Below are positions 25,500 to 36,050 of a DNA stretch of 64,000 bases, one piece after another (the stretch's first letter is position 1; each line of letters starts with the position of its first letter). Source of the DNA: Xylogone sp. PMI_703 (taxonomy: Eukaryota; Ascomycota; Leotiomycetes). The DNA is taken from the NCBI GenBank assembly GCA_021399445.1, contig JAJTUQ010000005.1:2480001-2544000 (forward strand), written 5' to 3'. The position numbers and the translations under genes are program-made. The notes below the pieces were generated by a model. It was not told where the DNA came from, made no database searches, and saw only the letters and a list, made by a program, of their open reading frames with translations.

Positions 25500-26973
25500 C
25501 TTCGTATAATCGCTTGGAGAAGGACCCTGCAGCTCGAGGGTTCGGACGTCCCTCATGTTGCGAGCGAGAAAATACTCTAGCAAACGCAAGGTGAACGGGG
25601 ACGGGTCTTGGAGGTTCTTTCTCGCGGTGGGTGCCATCAACCTTGGGTCGCGTGGAACATCGCAGTCTGTTGGAGGGATGATGAAGGAACAGTCGTCGTA
25701 GCTAAAGTTCATCGGTTTTCCCAGCACCATCGCCATTTGGCTGGAGGACACAGTCATCACAGTTAGTGTAAGTGCCATGTATCAAGTCAAAAAATATACC
25801 AGTTAGTCATACCTGTCCCATAAAAAGAGGTTGACTATTGTGCGGCGTTTCATGAGCATGTCCCACAGTTGCTCGCAAGCAGTTTCTGTGCTCGTTGCTT
25901 CCAGTGTGTTGGTATCATGATGCAGTCCCATCTCTTGTGCATCACGCACAGCTTGACTGAGAGCTTTCCATGCTTCCAGTATCAGGCCCCTATTTTTTAA
26001 CCACGACACCCTGAGAAACTCTGCTAGCAGAAATGGCAAGCCGATCATATCTCTCTTCAGGAGTAGAAGTAACTCCGCGCTAGCGTCGCTGTATTTGCTC
26101 TCATTGTTTGTGCACGCCTTGCCTGAGCCGCAAGAATACGAATAGGGCATAAATTGTAGGCCCAATGCAAGGACTTGGAATAGCACCGCTGGAAAAGCTA
26201 TGATATCCTGCTCCTTTGATCCCGGTGCTGCTAAAGCAAACCGCTCGTGTAAGCCGTCAAAGTAGTTGCGGTCCAACAGTGTATGTTGCCAGTTGACGTC
26301 GTAGAAGTAGAGGTCAACAATGGCATGGGTGCACTCATGACATGGCAGCTGTCTAACGAGAGCGTTGTACCTGTGATAGGCCGTAGAGGATGTGAATATA
26401 TCAAAGTCGTTTGATGAGAGAGGCAGACCCGTCTGCAAATTGTGCTGTTCCAGCTGATGGAGGATGCCTATGGAGTTATAGGGGCTGAAATTAGAATATC
26501 CGTAAATAAGGAGGTCCCTCTTTTGGAGGGAGTCTCGCATGCTATTGGATATACCTGTAGTCTGGGACTGCTCACGAGTGCTAGCACGAGAGTTGTCGCC
26601 AGATGAAGCCCACAGGTCCGACTTGGATGTGCCTGACATCAAGTTGGAAGCTTGGACTCCAGTTGGTTCACCATAGTTACAAGTGTCTTGTTTGTTTCGA
26701 AGACGACATGTCCTGCAAGGAGTCTCACGATCGCACTACCAGGCAATCAGCTGGGCACTAGATGCTATGTTTAGGAGAGCAGCAACGCACTCTCTGTTTA
26801 CCCCGGCGGCAATTTGTGCAGCTCCACGTGATACGTGACCGCTTCCTGGGCTCCTTGGAGACTGAAGTTACGGGGAGATGTCGCTCAATTATCTTTGGGC
26901 TGGCGTACGGTGCGGTCTTCTGAGATAAAGGCACTGTGAATATACCCCCGGATGTTGGACCTCCGTCCTTCAT

Positions 26974-27474
26974 AAGTTTATGTTACAGTCATAAATATGG
27001 AAATAAGGCGAGAACCATCCATGCGTGTGGTGCATTGGTGGGCTGCACGGATTCAAGCCAAGAGACATCGGCATAATGCTAAAAGATACGAGTAGCAGAA
27101 GTCACCTCGGCACTTTGCAAATACCATGCGTGTTGTGTGAAAACCTGCGGGTTATGGCTCGGGAGTTTAAGATACCATAAACACGTCGTCTACTGATCTT
27201 CTATGCACAAAACCTTCTCCAGGGACTAGCTACGAAGAAGAAAACCCCTCAGGGCACTGACACTACTGCTCCGAGCATGCAGACGTACTGTAAGCTTACC
27301 AATTCTCTCAGCGTACTCACTTCACCAATAGAAGACTCCAATAGTTCTCGAATGAACCCATTCATCATGTCAAACCGTCTCGAAATGTGCCAACTCTCGA
27401 GAGCGATATCCCAGGTTGAATCGGCTCTAGCATCCATGAAATCATGTATCGAAGAAAAACCATTTTCCTCGTTA
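26974..27474. other. intergenic upstream of the split regulator
   Basis: The spacer lies between the aldehyde dehydrogenase stop and the regulator start and would hold the regulator's promoter. A short minus-strand frame overlapping the dehydrogenase end has no recognisable features. Confidence 0.45.
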
Positions 27475-28851
27475 CTACATTTGTAACTCGGCCACCCTGA
27501 TGAGCTTTTTATTAACAAACTCTCCAATACCCAACTCTGATAGCTCCCGTCCAAAGCCTGAGTTTTTCACTCCACCAAATGGCACTTCAGGCCCGGTGTA
27601 GGACATCGAGTTGATATAGACCATGCCCGACTCTATACGGCTGGCGACTTCTCGAGCGTGTTGGATATCGGTCGCCATGAAGGATGCGCCCAGCCCAAAC
27701 TTTGTGGAATTTGCCAAAGCAATTGCTTCGTCCTCCGAATCGACCACATAAAACGAGACGACGGGACCAAATGTCTCTTCGTGAAATAAAGCATTCTCAG
27801 GCGAGATGTTGGCGATAATTGTCGGTTCCATGAAGAAGCCGGGTCTCTCGACACGCTCTCCACCAAGTACTACTGTCGCACCATGGGTCTTCGTGCTGTC
27901 CACCTGTTCAAGCAGCTTCAACAGTCCACGCTCTGCAAACAGTGGGGCTAAGTAGGTGAATTTATCTACCAAATCTGGTGTGAATGCGCTGAAGGCTTGT
28001 TTTAGCAATTCCAGAAACTGCACACCACGCTCCTTGCCAACTACGATGACACGCTTGGAGGCAGTGCACGACTGTCCAGCCCACATCAGATGGCCGAGGG
28101 TAGCCTGCTGTACTGATTCTGGCAGAAGAGCATCCGGCAAAACGATGAATGGATCGGAGCCTCCCAGTTCCAAGACGACTTTCTTGAGATTCCGGCCTGC
28201 GCGCTCAGCGACTGTGGCGCCGGCTGCCTCGCTCCCTGTGAGAGTAACTCCTCGAACACGGAAGTCATCGATCATCATGTTGATCTGAGGGATAGTGGCG
28301 AAGATGTTTGTGTAAATACCGTCGGAAGCTCCAGCATCCTTAAATAGCAATGCAATAGCCAAAGCTAACTGCAGAACACTCGGTGCATGTTTGACAATGA
28401 GCACATTTCCCGCGACAATGTGAGGTCCAGCTACCCGGGCCACTTGGTAAAAGGGGAAATTCCAAGGCTCAATAGCAAGTATGACACCAATGGGCTCTGA
28501 AGCAACAACAGCGCCAGACGCATCTGGTAACGGCTTCGGCGCCAGGAACTCTTCGGACTTGTTGACATAGTATTCCAAGATTCGCGCTGCCGTGTCAACC
28601 TCGATGCGGGACCATTCGATTGGTCTGCCTACCTGAAGAGTTGCTAACTCCGACAATGCTTCCAGGCGCTCACGCATAAGTGCCGCTACCTTTGCCATGA
28701 CTGCCACTCTAGCAGCTACGGGCTGGCGACGCCAACTCTGAAAGGCGATGTCTGCATGATCGACTGCAGCGTGGACTTCTTCGTCTGTTGCTGTGGAGAA
28801 TGACTTGATGACTTGGCCGGTGGCGGGATTCAGGCTCTGGAATTCGGACAT
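27475..28851 (-). CDS. NAD(P)-dependent aldehyde dehydrogenase (succinate-semialdehyde type)
   Basis: An uninterrupted 458-residue gene. It has the aldehyde dehydrogenase landmarks: EPWNFPF near residue 127, the cofactor loop with VTLTGSEAAG, catalytic Glu in VLELGGSDPF, catalytic Cys in GQSCTASKR, and C-terminal EETFGPV and PFGGVKNSGFGRE. Length and motifs fit the short succinate-semialdehyde dehydrogenase group (bacterial Sad/GabD-like). The reaction would be oxidation of an aldehyde to the acid with NAD(P)+. The ATG at 28851 is chosen because the upstream frame lacks an ATG. The lack of introns and a moderately GC-rich coding sequence contrast with its intron-bearing neighbours and could reflect transfer from bacteria, which I cannot test here. 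Its role next to the cluster is unknown. Confidence 0.88.
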   Translation of the reverse strand: MSEFQSLNPATGQVIKSFSTATDEEVHAAVDHADIAFQSWRRQPVAARVAVMAKVAALMRERLEALSELATLQVGRPIEWSRIEVDTAARILEYYVNKSEEFLAPKPLPDASGAVVASEPIGVILAIEPWNFPFYQVARVAGPHIVAGNVLIVKHAPSVLQLALAIALLFKDAGASDGIYTNIFATIPQINMMIDDFRVRGVTLTGSEAAGATVAERAGRNLKKVVLELGGSDPFIVLPDALLPESVQQATLGHLMWAGQSCTASKRVIVVGKERGVQFLELLKQAFSAFTPDLVDKFTYLAPLFAERGLLKLLEQVDSTKTHGATVVLGGERVERPGFFMEPTIIANISPENALFHEETFGPVVSFYVVDSEDEAIALANSTKFGLGASFMATDIQHAREVASRIESGMVYINSMSYTGPEVPFGGVKNSGFGRELSELGIGEFVNKKLIRVAELQM

Positions 28852-28970
28852 AGCAATGAATTGCAATCAATTTTAATGAATTATAAGAAAACGATGCGGG
28901 CGATGGTAACAGACGAGTGGACTACTCCAAGGACAATAGATCTTCCCCTCGGGCTTTGTCGTTAGTAACA

Positions 28971-28980
28971 GTATATATAC
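28971..28980 (-). promoter_or_regulatory. possible TATA box of the aldehyde dehydrogenase
   Basis: GTATATATAC lies about 120 bp upstream of the dehydrogenase ATG on the minus strand. The distance is plausible for a fungal core promoter. No other support. Confidence 0.35.
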
Positions 28981-29669
28981 CACTGTGGATTCAAATATGA
29001 TGGCTCATATCCCGAGCTTGGCTGCCATGGTCAACTTTCGATAACGGCCGAAAGCATTGGCCTTGGTTTCCCAACTCCTGTTATGTACATCACCGGTGTT
29101 ATAAGCTAATCATCAATAAGCGCCATATGCTAGTCGTAAGGCCTAGTCTTAGGTCCTAGTGTTATCTCCTAGAATATCACCTCCAACCCTGTCTACCGCT
29201 ATACCTCCGCAAGTAACGTACAAGGTTAATAATTATCGGTGTCAGGTACTGGCTAGCACCAACCCCCTTAACTCTGAGACCCAAGTAACAGCTAGCTTTA
29301 AGTCCTAGTGCGATCTGCATCTGGATCCTTCGAACAGCGCTGAGAGCAGCTTCATTTTCTACTTCTGTTAGGTGCCAAGGGTTATGCACAGCGACCACAG
29401 GTCTGAGGGAAACAGACAATGCGGCAAAATGAGGTTTCTTACGATATTATAATGGCATATGTAACTGCCTTAGGGATAACATATTCCTTTACGCAAGATC
29501 CATCCACGTAAGCACTGGCCTAGATAGAAAGTCGAAACTAAAAATATAAGTAGTATATCTGCCACATCATCCACAACGAAGAATTGCGGATTTTTATAGC
29601 AAGTTCTGCTATGTTCCTTAAATCCGGCTCAACCTGTCTAAAACTGTGAGCATAATACTCTCTGTCAAA
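28981..29669. other. divergent intergenic region
   Basis: The spacer between the dehydrogenase and aldo-keto reductase genes, transcribed away from each other, should hold both promoters. Several short CCTAG/CTAGG inverted words occur near 29140-29290. No gene seen. Confidence 0.4.
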
Positions 29670-30729
29670 ATGGCTCCTACTCACCCCCAGTTTATATTCG
29701 GAGGGGGCTCCTTTATGGATCAAAAACATTATCTCATAGAAGACATTGAAGAAACATTGAAACTCCTAGAAGATTCAGGCATCAAAAAAATCGATACGGC
29801 GCGAATCTACGGCGTGAGCGAGGAGGTCCTGGGAAAGTCCGGAGCAAGCTCTCGGTTTGCTGTTGACACCAAGTACCCAGGAGGCTTCTCTCCAGAGCCA
29901 TCATCCAAGACCACTGTTATCTCTGCTGGCGAAGAAAGCTTACGACAGCTTCAAACCAATCAGGTATGCGGTATACGTAAGTAGTTGCGTATAGAAATTG
30001 TTGACTAATTGCAAGAGTCATCCTTAGGTGGACGTATATTACATTCATGCCCCCGCCCGTGATAGTTCCCTTGAAGACGTACTTGCCGGCATCAACACTC
30101 TATACAAGTCCGGCAAGTTCAAGAGCTTTGGACTATCAAACTTTCTGCCCGGGGAGGTAGAGGAAGTCATCCGAATATCGCGCGAGAGGAATTACATCTT
30201 ACCGACAGTCTATCAAGGAAATTACTCCGCTATCGCTCGCCGGGTAGAGACGGAGCTCTTTCCTGTTCTCCGAAAACACAATATAGCCTTCTACGCCTAT
30301 TCTCCTATCGCCGGGGGCTTTCTATCTAAAGATGTTGCTCAGCTGATTGCGGGTGGCAAAGGGCGATGGGACCCTTCCACCTCGCTAGGCAGCCTATATC
30401 ATGAACTGTATAACAAGCCTGGGATGCTGAAAGGGCTACAATTGTGAGAACGGATCTCTGAGGAATCAGGAATTCCAAAAGCCGAGCTTGCTTATCGGCG
30501 GATTACCTATCATTCGTCTCTAGAGGCAGAATTTGGCGACGCGGTTATCTTTGGGTCTCGCAATATTGAGCAATTAAGGGAGACTTTAACTTGGCTTAAG
30601 GTTGGCTCTCTCCCTTTGCATGTTGTCAATCGGATTGAGGAGGTCTGGAAACACGTTGAGAATGAATCACCTCTAGATAACTTTAATAGACCTGCTGGTC
30701 AGGAGAAGAAATGGTACCTGGTTGACTAG
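29670..30729 (+). pseudogene. aldo-keto reductase with a single in-frame TGA
   Basis: Exons 29670-29963 and 30028-30729 join in phase 0 across a 64-bp intron. The full frame is 331 codons, matching AKR7-type (aflatoxin aldehyde reductase-like) length. The catalytic tetrad is visible: Asp and Tyr in IDTARIYG, Lys in VDTKYPGG and His in YYIHAPARD. A TGA at 30445-30447 interrupts the frame at codon 238; homologous sequence continues in the same frame to the TAG at 30727-30729. The stop falls where many relatives have Trp (TGG), so a single G-to-A change explains it. A 34-bp intron using GTGAGA is a poor alternative because it would delete well-conserved sequence. A truncated 237-residue product would lose the C-terminal part of the barrel and the cofactor-binding segment GSRNIEQLRETL. 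Confidence 0.8.
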
Positions 30730-31851
30730 TTAATAGTGTTTCGAACCAGGGCTCTTTAGCGTATATATTTATATATACGGTTGTAATCATCTAGCACACT
30801 AGTTGTTATATATCTCGTGGTCTCGAATTCCAACACCTTTATAACTCTATGTGAAATCTTTCCCCCTCTTGCCAGTTCCGTTTTATTCTCTTGGTGTGAG
30901 CAGCGGCAACTTTGGTTTGGGCTGAGGATGAGCTGAGCCCAAACGGAGCCCGGGATCCTTAGCACGCTCACCATAATTAGTACGGGTCCATTTAGCGACA
31001 GAATTACAGTTATAGTGCAATAGTTAGTGATTTTATATTAAATAGATCGTATGCAAATTATTTCGACAATCTACTACTGGTGGATGGGTCCGATTTGCAA
31101 GCGGAGAGATTTATTGGCGATGCCCACATGCCAGAATGCTAGGATCGAGTCTCATTGGTAACTCGTAGCTAGGAGACTAATTGATAGCTTTTTGAAGATC
31201 AGTTAACAAGCACGAAACAGTGCAAGGCCACCGACTTGTGCGGTACATTGCTACGCGATTTTATACGACCTCTTTAGAGGCCGAGTGGTTGATCTCACGG
31301 GTAGCTAAAACCGCTCCCGCTTGTAATCCACAAAAGTGATAATAGCCGTTCATATTCAGAATCAACTATACTAAAAATATATACAGATCTTATACCTGCC
31401 AAACAACTCGAGAATCTCAGCATGGAAACTCAAAGTGACTTGCAAATACGGTAATTCGAAGGGCAGTTAACACATACGGCAGGGCTTATCAAAGTACACC
31501 CAATGGGCGTTTCATAACACATTTTAATGTTCTTGAATTCAAGTACTAATCTGACTTAAAAAGAATGACAAAAAATTGGTCTCCATATCTGCACATCCCC
31601 CTTACTCAGACTCCAGTCGTATTTCTACCACTCCTCATTGTATCCACCACATCATTCATACTTGAATAGCAATGCATATAGTGATTATGCTCTCACAGCA
31701 ACTGTACGGTGAAGCCTCCTAGTGTACAGCAGGGTTGCTGAAGTTGCATGCCTTAGGGGCTATCGAACATATGCTATGAAATAAATAAATCGGCTGAATT
31801 ACTTGTGGGAAAATCTGAGACATACCCTAGAGCATACTAAAGTATAACTTT
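30730..31851. other. intergenic, small hairpin only
   Basis: I see no gene. A 9-bp inverted repeat, GTTTGGGCT (30915-30923) and AGCCCAAAC (30936-30944), lies about 190 bp after the reductase stop. It might act in the 3' region but has no terminator-like T run. Confidence 0.4.
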
Positions 31852-32097
31852 CTAGCATGAGACGCAAGGACCCTCGGCGCAGGAAGAAATACCACCAGTC
31901 AAGCAGCAAGAATCACATCTTGCTGCTGTTCCGTCAGTGCAGATACAGAGACCTGGATTTGGACCGGGTTGTGGGTATCCGTCAGCACCACCAGTTCCGG
32001 GAGGTGCGTCAAGTCTCTTGCCCATCTGTTCAGATGGCATTGCTACTACCATGCTGGCAGTTGCAAGAAGAGTAGAGAAAAGAACAAGAAGCTTCAT
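31852..32097 (-). CDS. small secreted cysteine-rich protein
   Basis: An intronless 81-residue protein with a clear signal peptide (MKLLVLFSTLLATASMVVA) and predicted cleavage near residue 19-20. A Lys-Arg site follows at about residues 27-28, a typical Kex2 processing position. The mature part has a Gly/Pro-rich stretch and then eight cysteines in the last 35 residues, including a CC pair, probably forming four disulfides. The family is not recognised. Such proteins are typical of fungal effectors or small defence-type peptides. Its position between a reductase and UstYa-like genes also allows the idea of a ribosomal peptide precursor, but it lacks the tandem core repeats of ustiloxin-type precursors. 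Confidence 0.7.
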   Translation of the reverse strand: MKLLVLFSTLLATASMVVAMPSEQMGKRLDAPPGTGGADGYPQPGPNPGLCICTDGTAARCDSCCLTGGISSCAEGPCVSC

Positions 32098-32540
32098 TTT
32101 GAGTCTGGTAGAGTTATTTGGTAGAATTGCCTTTTGTGTGGTGGATGCTGAGATATCTAAGAGGCGATGTGTTTGAGAGAGTGGAAGGAGAAAGATGTTG
32201 GGTGTTTGATGTCTTTAAATATCTGATCAAATACTACGATTACTATGTTCCTCCTTAGTTGGATTCACTTAGCACCATGTTGGATGGATCAAAAATCACA
32301 AGATGCGTCCCGGGTTTGAAAGATGTCATGATGAGAAAGTCGATACGGTGATGACTATTCGATGAACCGGGAAGTAAGGTGTTTGAAGCTCATACCAGTA
32401 CCATAAGCTATGTTTCTCTAAGCTTAAACATCAGCTCTGCTGCGTTCATAGAAAACGCTACCATAATTTGAGCTCACGTAAGCTAAACCAGGGGATGGGA
32501 GGCTATTAAGATGGGGCAACGATCGCAATGTTCAGAGGAG

Positions 32541-32590
32541 GTAACGAATAAGGAAAGTTGTTACGAATAGCGAAGGTTGTAACGAGCGAG
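32541..32590 (+). promoter_or_regulatory. 19-bp tandem promoter repeat upstream of UstYa-like gene 3
   Basis: Two adjacent 19-bp units, CGAATAAGGAAAGTTGTTA (32545-32563) and CGAATAGCGAAGGTTGTAA (32564-32582), followed by a partial CGAGCGAG. They end 210 bp before the proposed start of the gene. The same unit in the same orientation relative to transcription occurs upstream of UstYa-like gene 4. Confidence 0.6.
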
Positions 32591-32799
32591 ATAGTTCGCA
32601 CATATGACGTAGCACTGCTCAATCTTAAGCATAATTTAATGCTCTTGTGCAATATAATCCACCCTGTGCATTTGTAGTGCATGCGCTGCTTTGACATTAG
32701 TAATGGAAGGGAGTGCAGTGGCTTATGTTCGATGGCTCTAATGCCACATTGAACTTTCTTCATACTCTCCAAGCTTTCTGCAGAGTTGCTCACTCAAAG

Positions 32800-33859
32800 A
32801 TGTTTACCCGACTGCCGTGGATGTCATCACCAACATACTCTTCCCTTCAAGAGGAAGAGGGCGACGATAAGAGCGAACAAATTACGCTCAAAAAAACAAT
32901 ACCCCCCCGTACTGGTTGGTCCAACATAGTGGTGGTCTTGTCGTTGGTCATTGCAACACTTTGTGCTTCTTCGACTCTCCTACTATACCAGCGAACAAAA
33001 TCTTCTTCGTTCCAAAAACTGGAGGCCGGTTTCCCGACAGACTACAGTTAATACATTCCCCCACAACAGGGGTATTATTCTAGATCTGCTAATGTTCTAT
33101 AGAGCCTGTCCTTCCTGAGGTTGATATCGAGGAAGTTCTGTTCACTGGAGGCCCGGCATTTGACGAGAATGGAGACATGTATATCCCAAACCCGGCTCGC
33201 ATCAAGTATATTGGTGATCCGAACGAAGAAATAGACCAAGCATGGGATGAGTTAATCAAGGGTATAAAATATTCTCGTAATCAATGATCTGAACAGAAGT
33301 GGTTAATAGTTCGGCATAGGGAGATACTTCAAGATTACAGAACAGGAAGCTAAAGAGGCCTTTGGAGAGAAGTACAATGAGACCTGGTATGAAAAAGCCG
33401 GAGCATATGTCGCTGGGTATGTGACCTACGCCTACAAGAAAAATTTGTTATCACACATTGACTGTAGCGTAGGCTTGACATGTTTCACACATTGCACTGT
33501 CTTGTGCGTCTACCCATATTTCTTGCTTGATACTCACGTTAACGCTAATATACCTGAGCTATAGGATCAGCTGAGACGCGTGCTATATCCTGACTACTAC
33601 GAACTTTTAGAGCCAGCTCATCTTGGTATAACAAAGCAACTCTCTCTTCGAGGCTCTGCTACCTTACTGACGCCGACTAGGTCACTGTGTCGAACAAATT
33701 AGACAATATATCATGTGTGCCGGAGATATTACACCAATACCTACAAAATTCTTCCCCGGCGCTGGCTACCAATATGTTGTGTCAGATGTAACTCATACCT
33801 GTCGCAATTTTCAGAATATCCGAGACTGGGTTTCAAAACAAGTTCCTGTAACATACTGA
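32800..33859 (+). CDS. UstYa-like (DUF3328) oxidase 3
   Basis: Six exons: 32800-33046, 33103-33261, 33320-33416, 33473-33503, 33565-33625 and 33681-33859, all phases consistent, about 257 residues. One transmembrane segment lies near residues 50-72 (WSNIVVVLSLVIATLCASSTLLL). The lumenal part has EVLFTGGPAFDENG, DEIDQAW-like NEEIDQAWDEL, then HTLHC with DQLRR split by an intron, and HLGHC with EQIR followed by Cys-Ala-Gly-Asp. Both HxxHC motifs are intact, as expected for the peptide-modifying UstYa family. An alternative start is the ATG at 32821. The small 31-bp fourth exon carries the first histidine motif. The promoter carries the shared 19-bp repeat. Confidence 0.85.
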
Positions 33860-34979
33860 AGTATCTTAAATTTATAATCCGTAGACATCACATCATTTGA
33901 ATCTTTCACTTGAGATGCGTGACCATGTATTATACCTAAGTGATAAAAATATCCCAGATCCGCCTCTTATGTTATGGATTTGCCACACGGTGAAGAGTCA
34001 TCTGTATCGACAATTTACTGAGTCTCCGTACCGCGATACTTGTATGCGTGTCTGCTTCATACTAGCATCATAACCTCTAGCAAAATCTCGGACCACTCAG
34101 CTTGTAAATGAACTCGCATTCAAAGATCGAGGCGTAAGATACTTTCTTAGGATAGAAGGAATACCCTAATTATCTTGTAGCTTTACTTTATTATGTTGCT
34201 TTTGGCATCTTAATTCCAGTGAAACTATGGGGAAAGTTGATTACTGTCAGCCTATCTGGCTAGTGTTTGGTGTGGTTGGTTTTACCGTTGATAGATGTGA
34301 GATTATTTTGCATTTAACCGGAAAAGACATCATTTTGATCAGGTTATTCAATGAGCAGCGGATGGGACAAAAAGAAGGTGAATAATACCTGTAGTTTGAA
34401 GAATCTCAGCCATCTGATTGGGAACGAGCACGTTAGCCAGTATACTTATATTTACTCCACTCTGTTTCTATATCCCGTAGCGGAAATGACTGTTAAAGTG
34501 TACCAAAAATATACAGAGACTGCAAGTACTTGTAGCGATTTTGTCTTGTAGTTGTTATAGTCGTAGAATCATTTTATAGGGACTTACTATAACTATAGAA
34601 TACACACGCCACTAGCAGTTTATCGTAGATCATGTGAAGCATATGAACCTGGAACAACACCGGAACGAGGTCACAGATTTAGAGTTTCGTCCATCCATCC
34701 CACAGATGCTATGAAAATCATGGTGAAAAAGGGTTATAATAGAACGCAAACTATGGGGGACCGAGTAGCGGTAGAGAATTCTCATGCTAAGTCATAACAT
34801 GTTCAGCCTTGTATGAAAGTGTTGCTATTAAATTAGTCCATGAATAAATCACCCTACACAGGACCAATTTATATGCAACAGTGAATGATGTGCCTAAAGG
34901 GCTGCCCAGTACTGGTGGTGGAAGCATCTTCTATTAAGCTCTCTCCTGCTATTGTGTTTATATACATCCTCATCTCTAA
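33860..34979. other. intergenic, no gene seen
   Basis: AT-rich spacer between the 3' ends of UstYa-like genes 3 and 4, which converge. Only short frames without family features. Confidence 0.45.
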
Positions 34980-35769
34980 CTAAGCACTGTCGTGGCCATC
35001 TGAGTAAAGTGAAGCACCCTGAAAGGTATCAATAAAGTTAAAGGGCTTACGCAGCATAAACATCTTGCCGCAATGTTTGATGTGTGCTTCAGTATCAAAT
35101 CTTTTTTCCACCGTCACCCCGGTGAAACGTGCTCTGAATTGCTTTCGCCAATAGAAAATGCAATGTACGACATGCCATTCGTACGTGCTCCAATATTGTG
35201 CCGAGCGGTTATTGGCGTAGTAAGAGATCTCTGTCACATTTAGTTGCCGAGTACCATACTTGTCGGAATAGTAACTCCAGGAACCGTTGGGACCAGGGCC
35301 CGCTTTATCAAATTCCTCTGAAAGCTCCTTATCACGACAGTGATCGGGCAACCACGCCGCAGCCAGTGGATCGTACTTGCATCCCATTGAAATAGCCTCG
35401 TCAACTGAATGGCCACAGTTGCATGATAGCGGGGTTTTAGGTTGAGCTGCGTGAGACCACTGGCGAACCAAGCTGATTATACCATACACAGCAAGCAGAC
35501 AGATAATGGTCTTCCATAGAAACAGGATGTAAACAAAGATTCGGCTGTCATTAAACCGGCGATGTTTCTTGGAGGATATCGCAACAGGATATTCTAAATC
35601 CTTTTCATCACTATCGGCTGGAGAGTTGTCTAATTCATCATCTGGCAAAGTTGGCTGCGCCAAAGCTAGATTATGGGCATCAGCAAATGGAGGCGGAAAA
35701 AGGCAAGGTAATTGCTGACCAACCTATAGTTTCTGAGGGACGAAGGTCATGATCCTGGGAATTTTTCAT
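34980..35769 (-). CDS. divergent UstYa-like membrane protein 4
   Basis: The main exon is 35665-34980; a short 5' exon 35769-35724 supplies an ATG and joins in phase 1 across a 58-bp intron, giving about 243 residues. The 5' exon is the less certain part. One transmembrane helix (IFVYILFLWKTIICLLAVYGIISLV) precedes CNCGHSVDEAISMGCKYDP and AWLPDHCRDKEL, then GPGPNGSWSYY and two HxxHC motifs: HVVHC in EWHVVHCIFYWRK, and HIKHC. This arrangement with an extra Cys-rich block defines a distinct fungal subfamily related to DUF3328 that I recall only as hypothetical proteins. Catalysis is inferred, not shown. The upstream region has the shared 19-bp repeat. Confidence 0.72.
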
Positions 35770-36050
35770 TGAATATTTGAGAATGAACTGCTTTATGCGT
35801 TCCATTTTCATTACTGTATCTTCGGAGCGTCGCTATTGATACATGCACGTAATAGATTGTTTTAGTTATCGTATATATTCTTTCCTTAGTCCCTCCATTA
35901 CTAATGGAATGCCATCTCCCTGATTCACACAAGCGACAGAACTACTGATCATTACGTGTATCACAGGAAGCAGTGCGATCATATCACACAAAAGCATTGA
36001 ATTATGCTAAAGACGGGGCATTTTTACAATATATGTCACGACTGACCCTT

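Larger units (their letters stand above)
19340..26973 (-). pseudogene. Zn2Cys6 transcription factor disrupted by a Copia insertion
   Basis: Exons on the minus strand: 26973-26791, 26735-25813, and a third exon split into 25740-25495 and 20234-19340. Ignoring the element and one copy of the duplication, phases agree and the reading frame is continuous, giving about 748 residues. The zinc cluster spans the first intron: CTNC, RRGKQR, then C-DRETP-C-RT-C-RLRNKQDT-C, intact. The fungal TF homology domain follows, including WDMLMKRRTIVNLFLWD and MAMVLGKPMNF at the second junction and a C-terminal half starting HQSTLDYIRSLPPLYRFENP. No other stop or frameshift was found, so the insertion is the only visible lesion. 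As it stands the product would be truncated inside the TF domain, though the DNA-binding region would remain. It lies next to the aldehyde dehydrogenase and converges on the GST-like gene. Confidence 0.88.

Noticed and set aside
27249..27554. 101-codon minus-strand frame overlapping the end of the aldehyde dehydrogenase
   Set aside because: Overlaps the dehydrogenase coding sequence in another frame and shows no recognisable motif.
29140..29290. Clustered CCTAG/CTAGG words upstream of the reductase
   Set aside because: No consistent period or orientation; similar words occur near 36360-36600, so they look like background composition.
31261..31340. tRNA-like stretch containing GGCCGAGTGGTT and CTTGTAATCC
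   Set aside because: The first part resembles a Ser/Leu tRNA D-arm, but no acceptor, anticodon or T-arm pairing could be drawn.
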